Positions 33,086-41,740 of a stretch of 64,000 nucleotides of DNA are shown piece by piece. The DNA comes from CATOSP01 sp965204715 (GTDB lineage Bacteria; Chloroflexota; Dehalococcoidia; Lucifugimonadales; UBA3495). The notes under the pieces were generated by a model. That model ran no database searches, was not told the DNA's origin, and saw nothing but the letters and a program-made list of their open reading frames with translations. Within the stretch, counting starts at the first letter, position 1. Every line of letters starts with the position of its first letter. The stretch covers positions 3,224,001-3,288,000 of the forward strand of contig OZ242009.1 of NCBI GenBank assembly GCA_965204715.1. The letters run 5' to 3'. A program made the position numbers and the translations under genes.

Positions 33086-34363
33086 CTACTCACGTTGTTG
33101 CATCGCTCTAGGCAACTGAGACGGTCGCGACACGATTACAACACCTTCAACGTTGGGTAGCTGTTCCAAGGCCCTGGATGTAACCGAGTGCTCTTGGACA
33201 CTGGCCGAGTCGTCGTAGATGAAGACCACTAGCCGCTGGTAATTTTTCGTTTCCAGGAGGTAGCCAACACTATCCTCCATTACCTCTTTCTCAATCCTAC
33301 GGAAGTCCCCTGCACTTCGGGCAAACTTTACTTCGACTAAGGTACCAATGGACGGGATCCCAAAGTCCGACCTGTATGAGCTATGGCCGACTTTGGGGAG
33401 CGTGTCTTCATCAACCAGATCGTCAAAAACGCCTCTGAGGATGAGCCAGGCGATGTCTTGGACTTCCCTTTCTTCGATCACCGGCCAACGCAACGGGGCG
33501 GACCTCGTAGGGTCGTCCCAGCGCCATCGCCTCATACTACTTTCAAAACGGCTTAATATCAGGACCACATGAGGCGTAGCCATGACACTGTCGTGAATGC
33601 TAGCCGATAAACACGACTTCAACGCACTCCAGACTACAGCCGCGTCCCCGGCGTGTAAGTCATCCAGGTTCGTTAAACAAGCCTGGAGTAATATTCTCTC
33701 CTGAAGCGGTACAACACCCGGTCCTTTAGTTTCCGTCTGGAAAACACCTCTTCGCATTCCCCATTCTGTTATGGCCATTTCCACCAGCGATGAATGAGCA
33801 TCGGAATCCGCTACGTTGACTGCCTTTGCATTAAGCAGTGAATCAACGTACTGATACAACAGACGCTCACTGCCTCTTGGTCGGTTTCTGGATATAGCTA
33901 CTGATGCAACTTCGCGAAGCCATGTGAGGAGATCCCGCTCCCTGTCATCGAAGGGCAAGGATAGAATTCCAAGGGCGATGCCCAAGAACACCCTGGGCAT
34001 GTTTGGGAAGGCCACCTGGTCCGAAGGGAATAGCTCTCGTCGCCTTAGTTGCTCCACACCCTGAATGAACACGCTGGAAAAGGCAGTCCTTTCCGAAGGC
34101 GATAGGTTTGATATGGAATAACCAAGCGCGGCCAGCTTTCCAAAGTCACCTCTCTGTAGGTGTATCTTGTTCTCAGCCACCCAATTGCTATCGGCGCAAC
34201 TTACCCGCCAAAGGGTTTCGTATTCCGGGCCTATGGACGAAAGGAAGTGCTGTGCTTCCAAGCCCCCTATATCTGCCTTAACGTTTGCCCTTTCGACTAT
34301 AAGTGACAGGGACGATAGTTGGCACGTCAGTGTCCTTTCGACGGGATCGCTCACAGGAACCAC
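33086..34363 (-). CDS. PD-(D/E)XK nuclease, putative Argonaute-linked effector
   Basis: A 425-residue protein that overlaps the Argonaute stop (GTG 34363, or GTG 34354 as a GTGA overlap). The first 300 residues are helical with no recognised motif. The C-terminal 110 residues form a restriction-enzyme-like core: YRSDFGIP with Asp, then GTLVEVKFAR (Glu-x-Lys), then a helix and the strands YQRLVVFIYDDS and GVVIVSRPS. Inactive long prokaryotic Argonautes are known to be encoded next to nuclease effectors that kill the infected cell after guide-directed activation. Position and fold fit that role. Target (DNA or RNA) is unknown. Confidence 0.75.
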   Translation of the reverse strand: MVPVSDPVERTLTCQLSSLSLIVERANVKADIGGLEAQHFLSSIGPEYETLWRVSCADSNWVAENKIHLQRGDFGKLAALGYSISNLSPSERTAFSSVFIQGVEQLRRRELFPSDQVAFPNMPRVFLGIALGILSLPFDDRERDLLTWLREVASVAISRNRPRGSERLLYQYVDSLLNAKAVNVADSDAHSSLVEMAITEWGMRRGVFQTETKGPGVVPLQERILLQACLTNLDDLHAGDAAVVWSALKSCLSASIHDSVMATPHVVLILSRFESSMRRWRWDDPTRSAPLRWPVIEEREVQDIAWLILRGVFDDLVDEDTLPKVGHSSYRSDFGIPSIGTLVEVKFARSAGDFRRIEKEVMEDSVGYLLETKNYQRLVVFIYDDSASVQEHSVTSRALEQLPNVEGVVIVSRPSQLPRAMQQRE

Positions 34364-36621
34364 CGGCTGGTTCTAAGGTGTGTGGTCAGCATGTCAGGGT
34401 TCCAGTTCGGCAAACCGCTCAGCTGGCCAAGAAGTCGGCAGATGAACTGCGAGTATGCCGTGGTGACTGGAAGGGTTCCCGGGGAGAAGCTTCTCCAGGA
34501 TAAGAAGGTGAATTTGTAGACCTGCTGCGCGAGATACGTCAGGTCATCGTAAGTCGATTCTCGGTGAAGCCTGATCAAAACCGGCGTAGGGCAGCCTTGG
34601 TGCTGGGTCTTGAGTTGTCTGGGTCCGGTCAAGGCTATGAGGAGTTCCCTGCCGCCGGTCCGCACTGCCCATCCTCGATCCGGGACAAGTTTCCCCTTAG
34701 CCCCCCTTGAATCATGGTCATAAGCCGCATCGTCGCTTTCATCAAGGATCGTGAGAGGGTGATCGTATGACAGCGTGAGGAAAGCGAACTCGACATCATA
34801 GTCGACGAGGGATTCAACGTACGACTTCACTGCCTTTGCTTCACTGTCCCTTAATGGCTTGAATATATGAAATATCAGCCGAAGCTTGTCACCTTCCCGC
34901 CAAGCATTTCGCCTGCTAATCTCCCCAATGCAGGCAGCCAGACTCGCCTTCAGTTCCTCGATATAGTCCTCGTACAGTACCTCTTTCGCAACGTTTGAAA
35001 GAAGATAATTCCCGTCCGCGCTGAATATTGTCGTGATTCCTACGACTCGTGAACGAGCCGATAGCCGCCCCTCCCCGAGTTGTAGGCTGTCTAATCCGAT
35101 TATCAACTCGTGGGCCACCTGGCGGGAGGCAAGTATCGTGTATGGAATCCCTCCAAGCTTCCCGTAACATGCCAGCGCCACATTGTTAAGGATGTATTGT
35201 CGGCCAGTGCTTTCAATAGTTTCGATTTGGATTTCCTGTACGGGCACGCCTTGAGACATCAAAGCTGCCTTGGTAACTAGATACGGATTGGTCGATGCGC
35301 TGAAGGAGTGGAATTCCTCACGAGTTATTACAATGGCCAGGTCATACCGCCCGCCGTTCATGGCCCCAAGACATGCCTCCCTGTAGGAACGAGCGGGGTT
35401 TCCACCCTCATCGAAGGGATACAAGTCAAAGTGACAATCATTCAAGCGATACTTCTGGACCAGTCCTTTCTCGAATCGGTTGGAATTCGGAATTCCATCC
35501 TTTAAGTTTCTCAGGAAAATCTCCACTTGCCCTTGGTAAGCCCGAGGCGTCACTACGGCTATACGAGGTTCCTTCTTCGAGAAGAATTCGATATCAAAAG
35601 GCCCATGGAGATTCAGGCCGTCGTCATGCCAGTGGTGGGTCTTGTTCCCTGTCGGATGGAAAACAAAGTCAGGGCGAGAAAGTCTGGTAACGGGGAAGCC
35701 AGCATCATCGCCTGCTTGAACTACCTTCCCGAACTGGAAAGTAACGCAATTTGCTGCGATAAACTCTCCTTTAGATTCCAAGTGCCTGCTGAAACGGTTT
35801 ACGAACTCCTTCTTCCCTTGGGCTCCGGTGACTTCAAACCTGGCTTGTTCGAAACGGGAGCGGAGACGCCCTTCGTCCGCGCCGGAAATATGGCTGAGGC
35901 ACATTAGCAGGTTTTCTATCCGGGGTTCGAGAAGACACTCGCCGGCTTCGACAAAGTTGAGGTCGCGAAAATCTTGCAGCGATATAGTGGATCCCTGGAT
36001 GGAAGCAACTCTGCCAAGCAGGCTTCCGTCATCTTCAGAAACCACATACTTGCCCTCCAGGTTGATCCCCTTTTTTAGCAATGCCTCGGCGGTTAGAGAT
36101 ACTTGCGCTCGCACCCTGGTGTCCAGCGCTACCACGCAGAGAGGGTCCTTGTCGCGGGGATGCAACAATCGAACGTCGAATTCGTACGCCGGATGCAATG
36201 AAAGGCCCCCGACGCCAGACCCGGGGGCCTTCGCTAGAAGCCCAGCTATCATGTCCCGCGAAGTCGCCAACAGTTCTATGGAATACCTGCGGCGCTTCAT
36301 TACATAAGGGAGGGTCGCAAAGTAGCGAACGAGCGACTCTCGAACGAGACGACATCCGAGTGCATGCTCGTTCAACTTCAGGCGAGTGGTTTCACCAATC
36401 GCTTCCGCGTCCTCCGTCAACGGGACCGTCAATACAGAATTGCCTGTGCGGTGGAACACATGGGTAGCAGAATACCGGGAACGCAAGCCACTTAGCTGCT
36501 CCCTGCCCTCATACGGCAGCTTACCTCCAACAACATGGTCGGACTTAAACCGAACAGGGAGCGCAGTAAGGGTGAGCTTGACCGGATCGGATCTTTGGCG
36601 GCTTGGTCGTTGTCGTTGCAT
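34351..36621 (-). CDS. Long prokaryotic Argonaute, probably catalytically inactive
   Basis: A 756-residue Argonaute-like protein. The MID/PIWI half is recognisable: YDLAIVITREE, LVTKAALMSQGVPVQEI, NNVALACYGKLGGIPY, HELIIGLDSL (Asp about 511), VVGITTIFSADGNYLL, and the C-terminal hydrophobic end RTSRWFL that reaches into the PIWI core. At the third DEDX position, where active enzymes have HxDG, it reads FHIFKPLRDSE (about 584), so a catalytic Asp is missing. The N-terminal half would hold N, L1, PAZ-like and L2 parts but is divergent. Guide-directed binding with cleavage delegated to the adjacent nuclease is the likely mode. A divergent HTH gene shares its promoter region. Confidence 0.8.
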   Translation of the reverse strand: MQRQRPSRQRSDPVKLTLTALPVRFKSDHVVGGKLPYEGREQLSGLRSRYSATHVFHRTGNSVLTVPLTEDAEAIGETTRLKLNEHALGCRLVRESLVRYFATLPYVMKRRRYSIELLATSRDMIAGLLAKAPGSGVGGLSLHPAYEFDVRLLHPRDKDPLCVVALDTRVRAQVSLTAEALLKKGINLEGKYVVSEDDGSLLGRVASIQGSTISLQDFRDLNFVEAGECLLEPRIENLLMCLSHISGADEGRLRSRFEQARFEVTGAQGKKEFVNRFSRHLESKGEFIAANCVTFQFGKVVQAGDDAGFPVTRLSRPDFVFHPTGNKTHHWHDDGLNLHGPFDIEFFSKKEPRIAVVTPRAYQGQVEIFLRNLKDGIPNSNRFEKGLVQKYRLNDCHFDLYPFDEGGNPARSYREACLGAMNGGRYDLAIVITREEFHSFSASTNPYLVTKAALMSQGVPVQEIQIETIESTGRQYILNNVALACYGKLGGIPYTILASRQVAHELIIGLDSLQLGEGRLSARSRVVGITTIFSADGNYLLSNVAKEVLYEDYIEELKASLAACIGEISRRNAWREGDKLRLIFHIFKPLRDSEAKAVKSYVESLVDYDVEFAFLTLSYDHPLTILDESDDAAYDHDSRGAKGKLVPDRGWAVRTGGRELLIALTGPRQLKTQHQGCPTPVLIRLHRESTYDDLTYLAQQVYKFTFLSWRSFSPGTLPVTTAYSQFICRLLGQLSGLPNWNPDMLTTHLRTSRWFL

Positions 36622-36763
36622 TTCGGTCTACTCTGAGGACGCGAGCAAAGAGATTCGTTGCCCTGTCCAAGGTCAGTTAAGCGATATTTCTGACTTGATC
36701 GCGAACCAGGACGGCCAGTCGGCACGATCCAAGGGTTCGCTTCCCATCGAGAGCCCTCAAATT

Positions 36764-36794
36764 GTATAATGTTGTAGAATCGCAACAATTATAC
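36764..36794. promoter_or_regulatory. Divergent promoter/operator between pAgo and HTH genes
   Basis: An inverted repeat, GTATAATGTTG (36764-36774) and CAACAATTATAC (36783-36794), has an 8-bp centre. Each arm contains a TATAAT -10 hexamer, one reading right to the HTH gene and one left to the Argonaute gene. The HTH protein is the obvious candidate ligand, giving shared control. Confidence 0.65.
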
Positions 36795-36806
36795 CATAGG
36801 AAAGTC

Positions 36807-37004
36807 ATGATAGAGAATTACGTTGATGCTGATGAAGCGGCTAGATTGCTCAAGGTTCATCCGGAGACGGTGAAGCGGCTCATACGCAGAAAACATCTCC
36901 CCGCAACCAAGGTAGGGAACAAGTGGATGATCGAGAGGGAAAAATTGCTCGTATTCGGAGCTACGTATGATCGACGGAGGGGGCGGGCCAGACTGTTGAT
37001 CTAG
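36807..37004 (+). CDS. Small excisionase/MerR-like HTH protein
   Basis: A 65-residue protein starting at ATG 36807 (TAGGAAAGTC upstream). It is a single winged helix-turn-helix of the excisionase-like class: YVDADEAARLLKVHPETVKRL, then RRKHLPATKVGNKWMIEREKL, with the recognition helix and wing in the usual order and a basic tail. It is encoded divergently from the Argonaute operon across a palindrome that overlaps both -10 elements, so it probably represses both directions. The same domain type opens the helicase encoded 470 bp downstream. Confidence 0.8.
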   Translation: MIENYVDADEAARLLKVHPETVKRLIRRKHLPATKVGNKWMIEREKLLVFGATYDRRRGRARLLI

Positions 37005-37472
37005 TTTTTTACCAAGGCCTCTCTTTAATTCGGCAGTGGTATGGACCCAACCTTTATCGTAGACCGCGGATGGATGGCCACCAACACGTTCAAGTTGGCA
37101 GGTTCATGAAGGTCTTCAAGTGGGAGTAGCCGTTGACGAGGGACCGGGCGCTTGGGACGGCCAGCCGCTGAGGCTGTCTATGAAGTAGCCGGTAGCATCC
37201 TATATCGGCCGCCACCACACTAGCTCTACCCGAGAGGAGTCGAACGGTTCATCGGAAACGGGGAAACAAACTCACTTACCGGCTTGGCTTGAACGTACCT
37301 AGTTCAACCGCCCAAGCGTACCTGAGTCTTCCGTTGCTATTGATTCCGCCGAATGAAGGTTCTTGATTTTATCCAGTTTGGTTGGGCATGGATGCCACTA
37401 CACCCCGCTTGTCGCAGCGCTATCCCAAAATATTCTATCATTTGCTGTCAGATGTAGTCATATGTTACCATT
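37005..37472. other. Gene-free gap before HTH-helicase
   Basis: No gene or strong repeat is seen in 468 bp. The last 60 bp are A/T-rich (TATTCTATCATTTGCTG...TAGTCATATGTTACCAT) and probably contain the helicase promoter. Confidence 0.45.
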
Positions 37473-39503
37473 ATGCGCATGGATAAAGAATGGCTAGGTA
37501 CCGATGAAGCTGCGGCCTATCTCCAGATGGGGAAGACGAGGCTCTACGAACTCACACGCACTGAGCGGATCCCGGCGAAACGGGTTGGCAAGAAGTGGAT
37601 GTACGAGCGATCCGAGTTGGCGGCGTGGATGTCTGGCAGCCGAGGGTTTGCGGACTTCTTTATCAACACGCCCTTCAGCATCGAGGAGAACGTTGGCTTG
37701 CGCGAGCCGCAGCGTGAGGCTTGGGCACAAGCTGCTTCCTACTATGGCAGCGGCGGACAGAAGGCGATCATTCAACTGCCGGTGGGATGTGGCAAGTCGG
37801 GTGTTGCGGCGATCCTGCCCTTCGGCATTGCAAGGGGACGCGTCCTAGTCATCGCTCCGAATCTCACGATCAAAGATGAACTGCACCGGGCGCTTGACAT
37901 CACGGATCGTCAGAAATGTTTTTGGCGCCAGCGTGGAGTCCTCACTCCAGATCACATGAGCCACGGCCCATACGTGTGCACCCTCGACACTGGGAACCTG
38001 TCGGTATGCGAAAAGTCGCACATTGTTGTCACAAACATTCAGCAGTTCGGCACCGACGCGGAGAAATGGCTCAATAGGTTTCCTCGGGATTTTTTCGACT
38101 TGATCATCGTCGACGAGGCTCACCGCGGAGCAGCTGCGAGCTGGCAGCGGGTATTCGAGCGCTTCCCTGACGCGAAAGTTGCGAACCTGACTGCTACGCC
38201 ATTCCGAAGCGACCGGCAGGAACTCCACGGCGACCTCGTGTTCCGCTACCCGTTCAAGAGCGCAAGCCTCAAGGGGTACATCAAGAAGGTCAAGGCGAGC
38301 TATGCGGCACCGACGGAACTCACGTTCACCACGGAGGGAGAGGAGAGGACGTTCACGCTTGACGAGGTCCTCGCGATGAAAGAAGAGGACTGGTTCAGTC
38401 GAGGCGTCGCCATGTCGACGGCATGCAACGTGTCCATCGTCGATAACAGCCTGGAGAAACTCGAACAACTCCGACTGACGGGCACCAAACACCAACTCAT
38501 CGCCGTCGCATGCTCAATCAACCATGCAAGACAGATTCGCTCGTTGTACCGAGAGCGGGGCTATGAGGCTGGGATCGTCCACAGTAATCCGAAACGGCCA
38601 CAAGATGAGCAAGCCAATAGCGAGGTCATGCGAGACCTCTACAACGGTGTTCTGGATTGCGTCATTCAGGTGCAGATGCTTGGCGAAGGCTTTGATCACC
38701 CCAAACTCAGTGTCGCGGCAATCTTCCGACCGTTCCGCACGCTCGCGCCGTACGTCCAGTTCGTAGGCCGCATTCTCCGAGTTGTCGTCCAGAACGATCC
38801 GAACCATCCGGACAACTACGGTCACATCGTGACCCACGTCGGGATGAACCTCGACGACCTGCTGAAGAAATTCCGGATGTTCGAGAACGACGATCAGCGA
38901 TTCTGGGAAGAGGTAACCGGAGGCGTCGAGCCTGATCCACCCAAGGAGGTGCTGGACGGCAGTGCCCGATTGAAGTTGCATGAGGATATGGTTGTAAGCA
39001 ATGAGATTGTAGAGAAACTTTTTGAGGAGGATTTCCTCACGGCAGAGGATACAGAGATTCTTGAGGACCTGGAGAAGAAGCTCGAGGCTCTCGGTCTAGA
39101 CCCTCGCTTGGCGGAGCAAGTCGTCCAACAGAGCAAGTCCGCCACCATGGGCCCAGCAGTGACTCCGGCAGCCCAACCGTTCAGCAGCCTCCCTGCGAGA
39201 CAATGGCAGGAAGCGAGGAAGCGACTTGACGAAGAGGCCCGGCGGACATCGAAGATTCTCCTGAATAGAGTTGGGTTGGGCCCAGAAGGTGTGGAGATCC
39301 CACGAAAATTGCGCCCCGATATCGGCGCGAACAAAAACTCGATCGCCGCATTGATCATGGTGAATACAGCGGTTGGGTCTACCGTCGACGACAAGCGCAA
39401 GAGACCCGAGTGGACACTCGAGGAGTTTCTTAAGGCCACTGAGGCACTACCTGAAATACTCGACAACCTCGTGCGCCAACTGAAGACAGCCCAAAATGCC
39501 TAA
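37473..39503 (+). CDS. SF2 helicase with N-terminal excisionase-type HTH
   Basis: A 676-residue protein. Residues 1-60 form an excisionase-like HTH (WLGTDEAAAYLQMGKTRLYEL, RIPAKRVGKKWMYERSEL). A DEAD/DEAH helicase core follows: LPVGCGKSGVAA (motif I, about 108), LIIVDEAHRGAA (motif II, about 210), NLTATPFRSD (motif III), VQMLGEGFDHP (V) and QFVGRILRVV (VI). The C-terminal 200 residues are helical and acidic with no known domain. A DNA-binding head fused to a restriction-type helicase suggests sequence- or structure-specific recruitment to invading DNA. It is followed by a small zinc protein whose start overlaps its stop. Defence role inferred from context. Confidence 0.85.
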   Translation: MRMDKEWLGTDEAAAYLQMGKTRLYELTRTERIPAKRVGKKWMYERSELAAWMSGSRGFADFFINTPFSIEENVGLREPQREAWAQAASYYGSGGQKAIIQLPVGCGKSGVAAILPFGIARGRVLVIAPNLTIKDELHRALDITDRQKCFWRQRGVLTPDHMSHGPYVCTLDTGNLSVCEKSHIVVTNIQQFGTDAEKWLNRFPRDFFDLIIVDEAHRGAAASWQRVFERFPDAKVANLTATPFRSDRQELHGDLVFRYPFKSASLKGYIKKVKASYAAPTELTFTTEGEERTFTLDEVLAMKEEDWFSRGVAMSTACNVSIVDNSLEKLEQLRLTGTKHQLIAVACSINHARQIRSLYRERGYEAGIVHSNPKRPQDEQANSEVMRDLYNGVLDCVIQVQMLGEGFDHPKLSVAAIFRPFRTLAPYVQFVGRILRVVVQNDPNHPDNYGHIVTHVGMNLDDLLKKFRMFENDDQRFWEEVTGGVEPDPPKEVLDGSARLKLHEDMVVSNEIVEKLFEEDFLTAEDTEILEDLEKKLEALGLDPRLAEQVVQQSKSATMGPAVTPAAQPFSSLPARQWQEARKRLDEEARRTSKILLNRVGLGPEGVEIPRKLRPDIGANKNSIAALIMVNTAVGSTVDDKRKRPEWTLEEFLKATEALPEILDNLVRQLKTAQNA

Positions 39504-39729
39504 GGGGAGGACTCCATCACTTATCGGATCATCCCTGGGGCGTCCAAAGAAGGTCACGTGTGGCCGAACAACGCCCTGCAGCCGTTGCCACGAGGACATC
39601 TTGGAAGGGACAACATGCTACGACGTACCGCGTATAAGGAAGCCGCATGCGTCGTCCCGAAGATTCTGTCAGAACTGCTTCGACGAGGTCCTGGAGCAAA
39701 CGAGACAAGACCTCGACGGTTTCTGCTGA
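39496..39729 (+). CDS. Zinc-ribbon partner of the HTH-helicase
   Basis: A 77-residue protein whose ATG 39496 overlaps the end of the helicase gene by 8 bp, implying translational coupling. It has two Cys pairs, CSRCH near residue 29 and CQNC near residue 59, forming a likely treble-clef or zinc-ribbon, plus a basic N-terminus (KGRTPSLIGSSLGRPKKV). It lacks any catalytic motif. Tight coupling suggests it is an obligate partner of the helicase, perhaps for DNA binding. I do not recognise this two-gene pair as a named system. Confidence 0.7.
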   Translation: MPKGRTPSLIGSSLGRPKKVTCGRTTPCSRCHEDILEGTTCYDVPRIRKPHASSRRFCQNCFDEVLEQTRQDLDGFC

Positions 39730-40057
39730 CTCGGCGCCGCTCCGAACAATCCTGTACTGAGGGTGTTGATGCCCTCAGCCTCATGCGACGGGGTGCTTAG
39801 CCGCTCGGTTTCGCCAGTCGGGGTCGCAAGTGCGGCCCGCCGTGCCAACAACCGCCCTGTCAAAGCCTTGATCTACCGCTTGCGTGCTACCACACGCGCG
39901 AACGACAGAACCCCTTCTACCGGAGCGTCGGCCACTATGGCCCACTTTCCCCCGCCATTGACAGGGGGTTACGCAGGGGAAGTAGAACATGTGATGGCGA
40001 GGCATTAGCCAACCCCCTATTAACCCACCACGAAATCGAGAAAAACGGAGTGGATGA
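39730..40057. other. Gene-free gap
   Basis: No convincing gene in 328 bp. A region near 39945-39985 (CCCACTTTCCCC...AGGGGAAGTAG) is a loose inverted repeat. Nothing else stands out. Confidence 0.4.
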
Positions 40058-40636
40058 ATGAAGGAAACTTTGCAATACGTGGAATTCTTGGAAGGCAACG
40101 CCCACAGGTATAGGACAATTCTCCAAGATATACTCGGCCCATTCGACCGCAGGTTTGTCTTTGGTTCTATAAAAAAGTCAATCGACGTAGAGGATGTGCC
40201 GCACACGAACTTCCCGGGCGGATTCCATCTCAATGGTGGATGTGTTGTCGACGTTCACATATCATCTTGGCCGTGGGAGAATTGTAGCCCCGATCAAGGC
40301 ACTTGGCAGGTTGCTCACGAGAGTGTTCATCTTCTGGACCCCGGAGTTGGTGGATCAGCCACCTTTCTTGAAGAAGGGTTGGCAACGTGGTTCCAGGACG
40401 AATCCAAATTCCACACGGAGTTAGTGAGGGCATACATTGAGCGAGGCGTTACACACTCTCAGCACTACAAGGTGGCTAAGGAATTGGTCGATAGTTGCAT
40501 GCCTACGCTTGTTCCCGTTGTCAAGGACATCCGCTCTCTAGGTGTAAGAATTCGAGAAATCACTGCAGAAATACTTTCACCTCGGTTACCAACCGTAGAC
40601 AGGGAGACCATCGAGCATCTATGCACTAGGATGTGA
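40058..40636 (+). CDS. Putative HExxH zinc metallopeptidase
   Basis: A 192-residue protein starting at ATG 40058. It contains WQVAHESVHLLDP (HExxH, His 87 and His 91) and, after about 13 residues, FLEEGLATWF, whose Glu 105/106 would be the third zinc ligand of a gluzincin. The rest is short for a full peptidase, resembling minimal gluzincins. No signal peptide, so it is intracellular. It lies at the right end of the defence island; intracellular zincins are often toxins or effector proteases, but no partner gene is obvious. Function beyond peptidase-like is unknown. Confidence 0.7.
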   Translation: MKETLQYVEFLEGNAHRYRTILQDILGPFDRRFVFGSIKKSIDVEDVPHTNFPGGFHLNGGCVVDVHISSWPWENCSPDQGTWQVAHESVHLLDPGVGGSATFLEEGLATWFQDESKFHTELVRAYIERGVTHSQHYKVAKELVDSCMPTLVPVVKDIRSLGVRIREITAEILSPRLPTVDRETIEHLCTRM

Positions 40637-40746
40637 CCAAGTAATATTCTGGGCTGGATCTTTCGACCCAGGGGACGAGTATCCCTATTCGGCTCTAACT
40701 AACTAAGATGGCTTTGCCAATTCCAGCGACATCTCAAAAACGGTTC

Positions 40747-40767
40747 GGCCTATCGTCAAAATAGGCC
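40747..40767. other. Perfect 7-bp hairpin in gene-free gap
   Basis: GGCCTAT and ATAGGCC are separated by a 7-nt loop. Bases 40637-40987 otherwise contain no gene; part of 40770-40845 looks superficially tRNA-like on the minus strand but does not fold as one. Confidence 0.4.
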
Positions 40768-40927
40768 CAGCTAACCGGACTCGAACCCCTATCTGCTCCC
40801 CGTCTTTCTGACGGTTCCAATCCTCCCAACTGGCGGTTTAGGCGGATCCACTGCCCACGAGTACCGCAACTTCTGGTGTCGATTGAGGCCATGGCAGCGT
40901 GGCAGGCTGGCCGGGAGACAACAAAAT

Positions 40928-40955
40928 AACCGGGAGACCGACGAATCTCCCGGTT
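40928..40955 (-). terminator. Terminator of the 27-residue membrane peptide gene
   Basis: A perfect 10-bp stem, AACCGGGAGA/TCTCCCGGTT, with an 8-nt loop is followed on the minus strand by ATTTTGTT. It lies 32 bp after the stop of the small minus-strand ORF and is a good rho-independent terminator. Confidence 0.8.
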
Positions 40956-40987
40956 GTGTGTTCGCTGGGGTCTTTCGTTGGAGGGTA

Positions 40988-41071
40988 CTACCGCCGCAGG
41001 AATTTCTTCGGCAGCACCACCCACATGGTGAACAGTCCTATGAATGCTGCCGCGGCGATAAGCGCCTCCAT
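40988..41071 (-). CDS. Single-TM microprotein, 27 residues
   Basis: ATG 41071 follows GAAGGGGGACCG, a strong ribosome-binding site. The product begins MEALIAAAAFIGLFTMWVV and ends PKKFLRR: one hydrophobic helix then a positively charged cytoplasmic tail. A strong terminator follows the stop. Upstream on the minus strand is an A/T-rich segment (AAAATAGGATATAGAG) that could be a promoter. The complete set of signals makes this a real small gene. Short single-span peptides of this kind include respiratory-complex subunits and type I toxin peptides; which applies is not known. Confidence 0.65.
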   Translation of the reverse strand: MEALIAAAAFIGLFTMWVVLPKKFLRR

Positions 41072-41740
41072 CGGTCCCCCTTCAAGTCAATCTCTATATC
41101 CTATTTTACGGACTGGTGTTACAGACCGTTTGCCATGTTGTTACATCTTTGTTAATTCCTTCAGAATCCCCGCACTCATTCGGATCGCCTGCCGGAGGCG
41201 GCCGCCACCCTGGGAACCGGCCAAGATTCCAGCCGGTCCAACGACGCCAAACTGCTCAGCGACAGGCCCATGGACTGGGACGAATCGACACTTGGTCCAC
41301 CTGCGTGCCGGAGAGCAGGGGATTGACGCAGCACCAGGAGGTAGAGTGCAGTTCTCGTACGGAGATGTGTGGTGGTGGGAAACAGGGATGAGACAGCAGG
41401 AATTCAGCGTATCCCAGTGGCGAAGGAAAGAGCACTCTCTGCCGGGGCGTCCCGGGCATGTGAGCTTAACCGCCAGCGACAACCGGAGTTCAGTGAACGG
41501 CGTTCTGTGGCTCCTGCACATCTGAGCGCTATGGAAATACCCGCTCGCGGAATACGGCAACTGGAAGAGCATCCACAATCGTTTCACCCGCTGGGCAACA
41601 GGTACGTGATGATTGATTCCACCATAGTTCGAGCCCGTCAACAGGATGCGGGTGAAAAGGAGGGACCAGAGCCAGGCTCCAGGGCGCTCCTGCGGAGCAC
41701 TGAGCGCCAAGATACAAGAAGAAGCATCTACTTGCCCTAA
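41072..41740. other. Gene-free stretch
   Basis: About 670 bp without a convincing gene on either strand. Open frames here have no ribosome-binding sites and unnatural composition. Probably decayed sequence bordering the IS-rich region. Confidence 0.45.

Noticed and set aside
40765..40845. tRNA-like sequence on the minus strand, with GGTTCGAGTCC, a CCGTC/GACGG hairpin resembling a class II variable arm and an anticodon-like stem
   Set aside because: The T-stem pairs at only three of five positions, no matching 5' acceptor strand exists, and position 33 is not T. It may be a decayed fragment but is not a tRNA gene.
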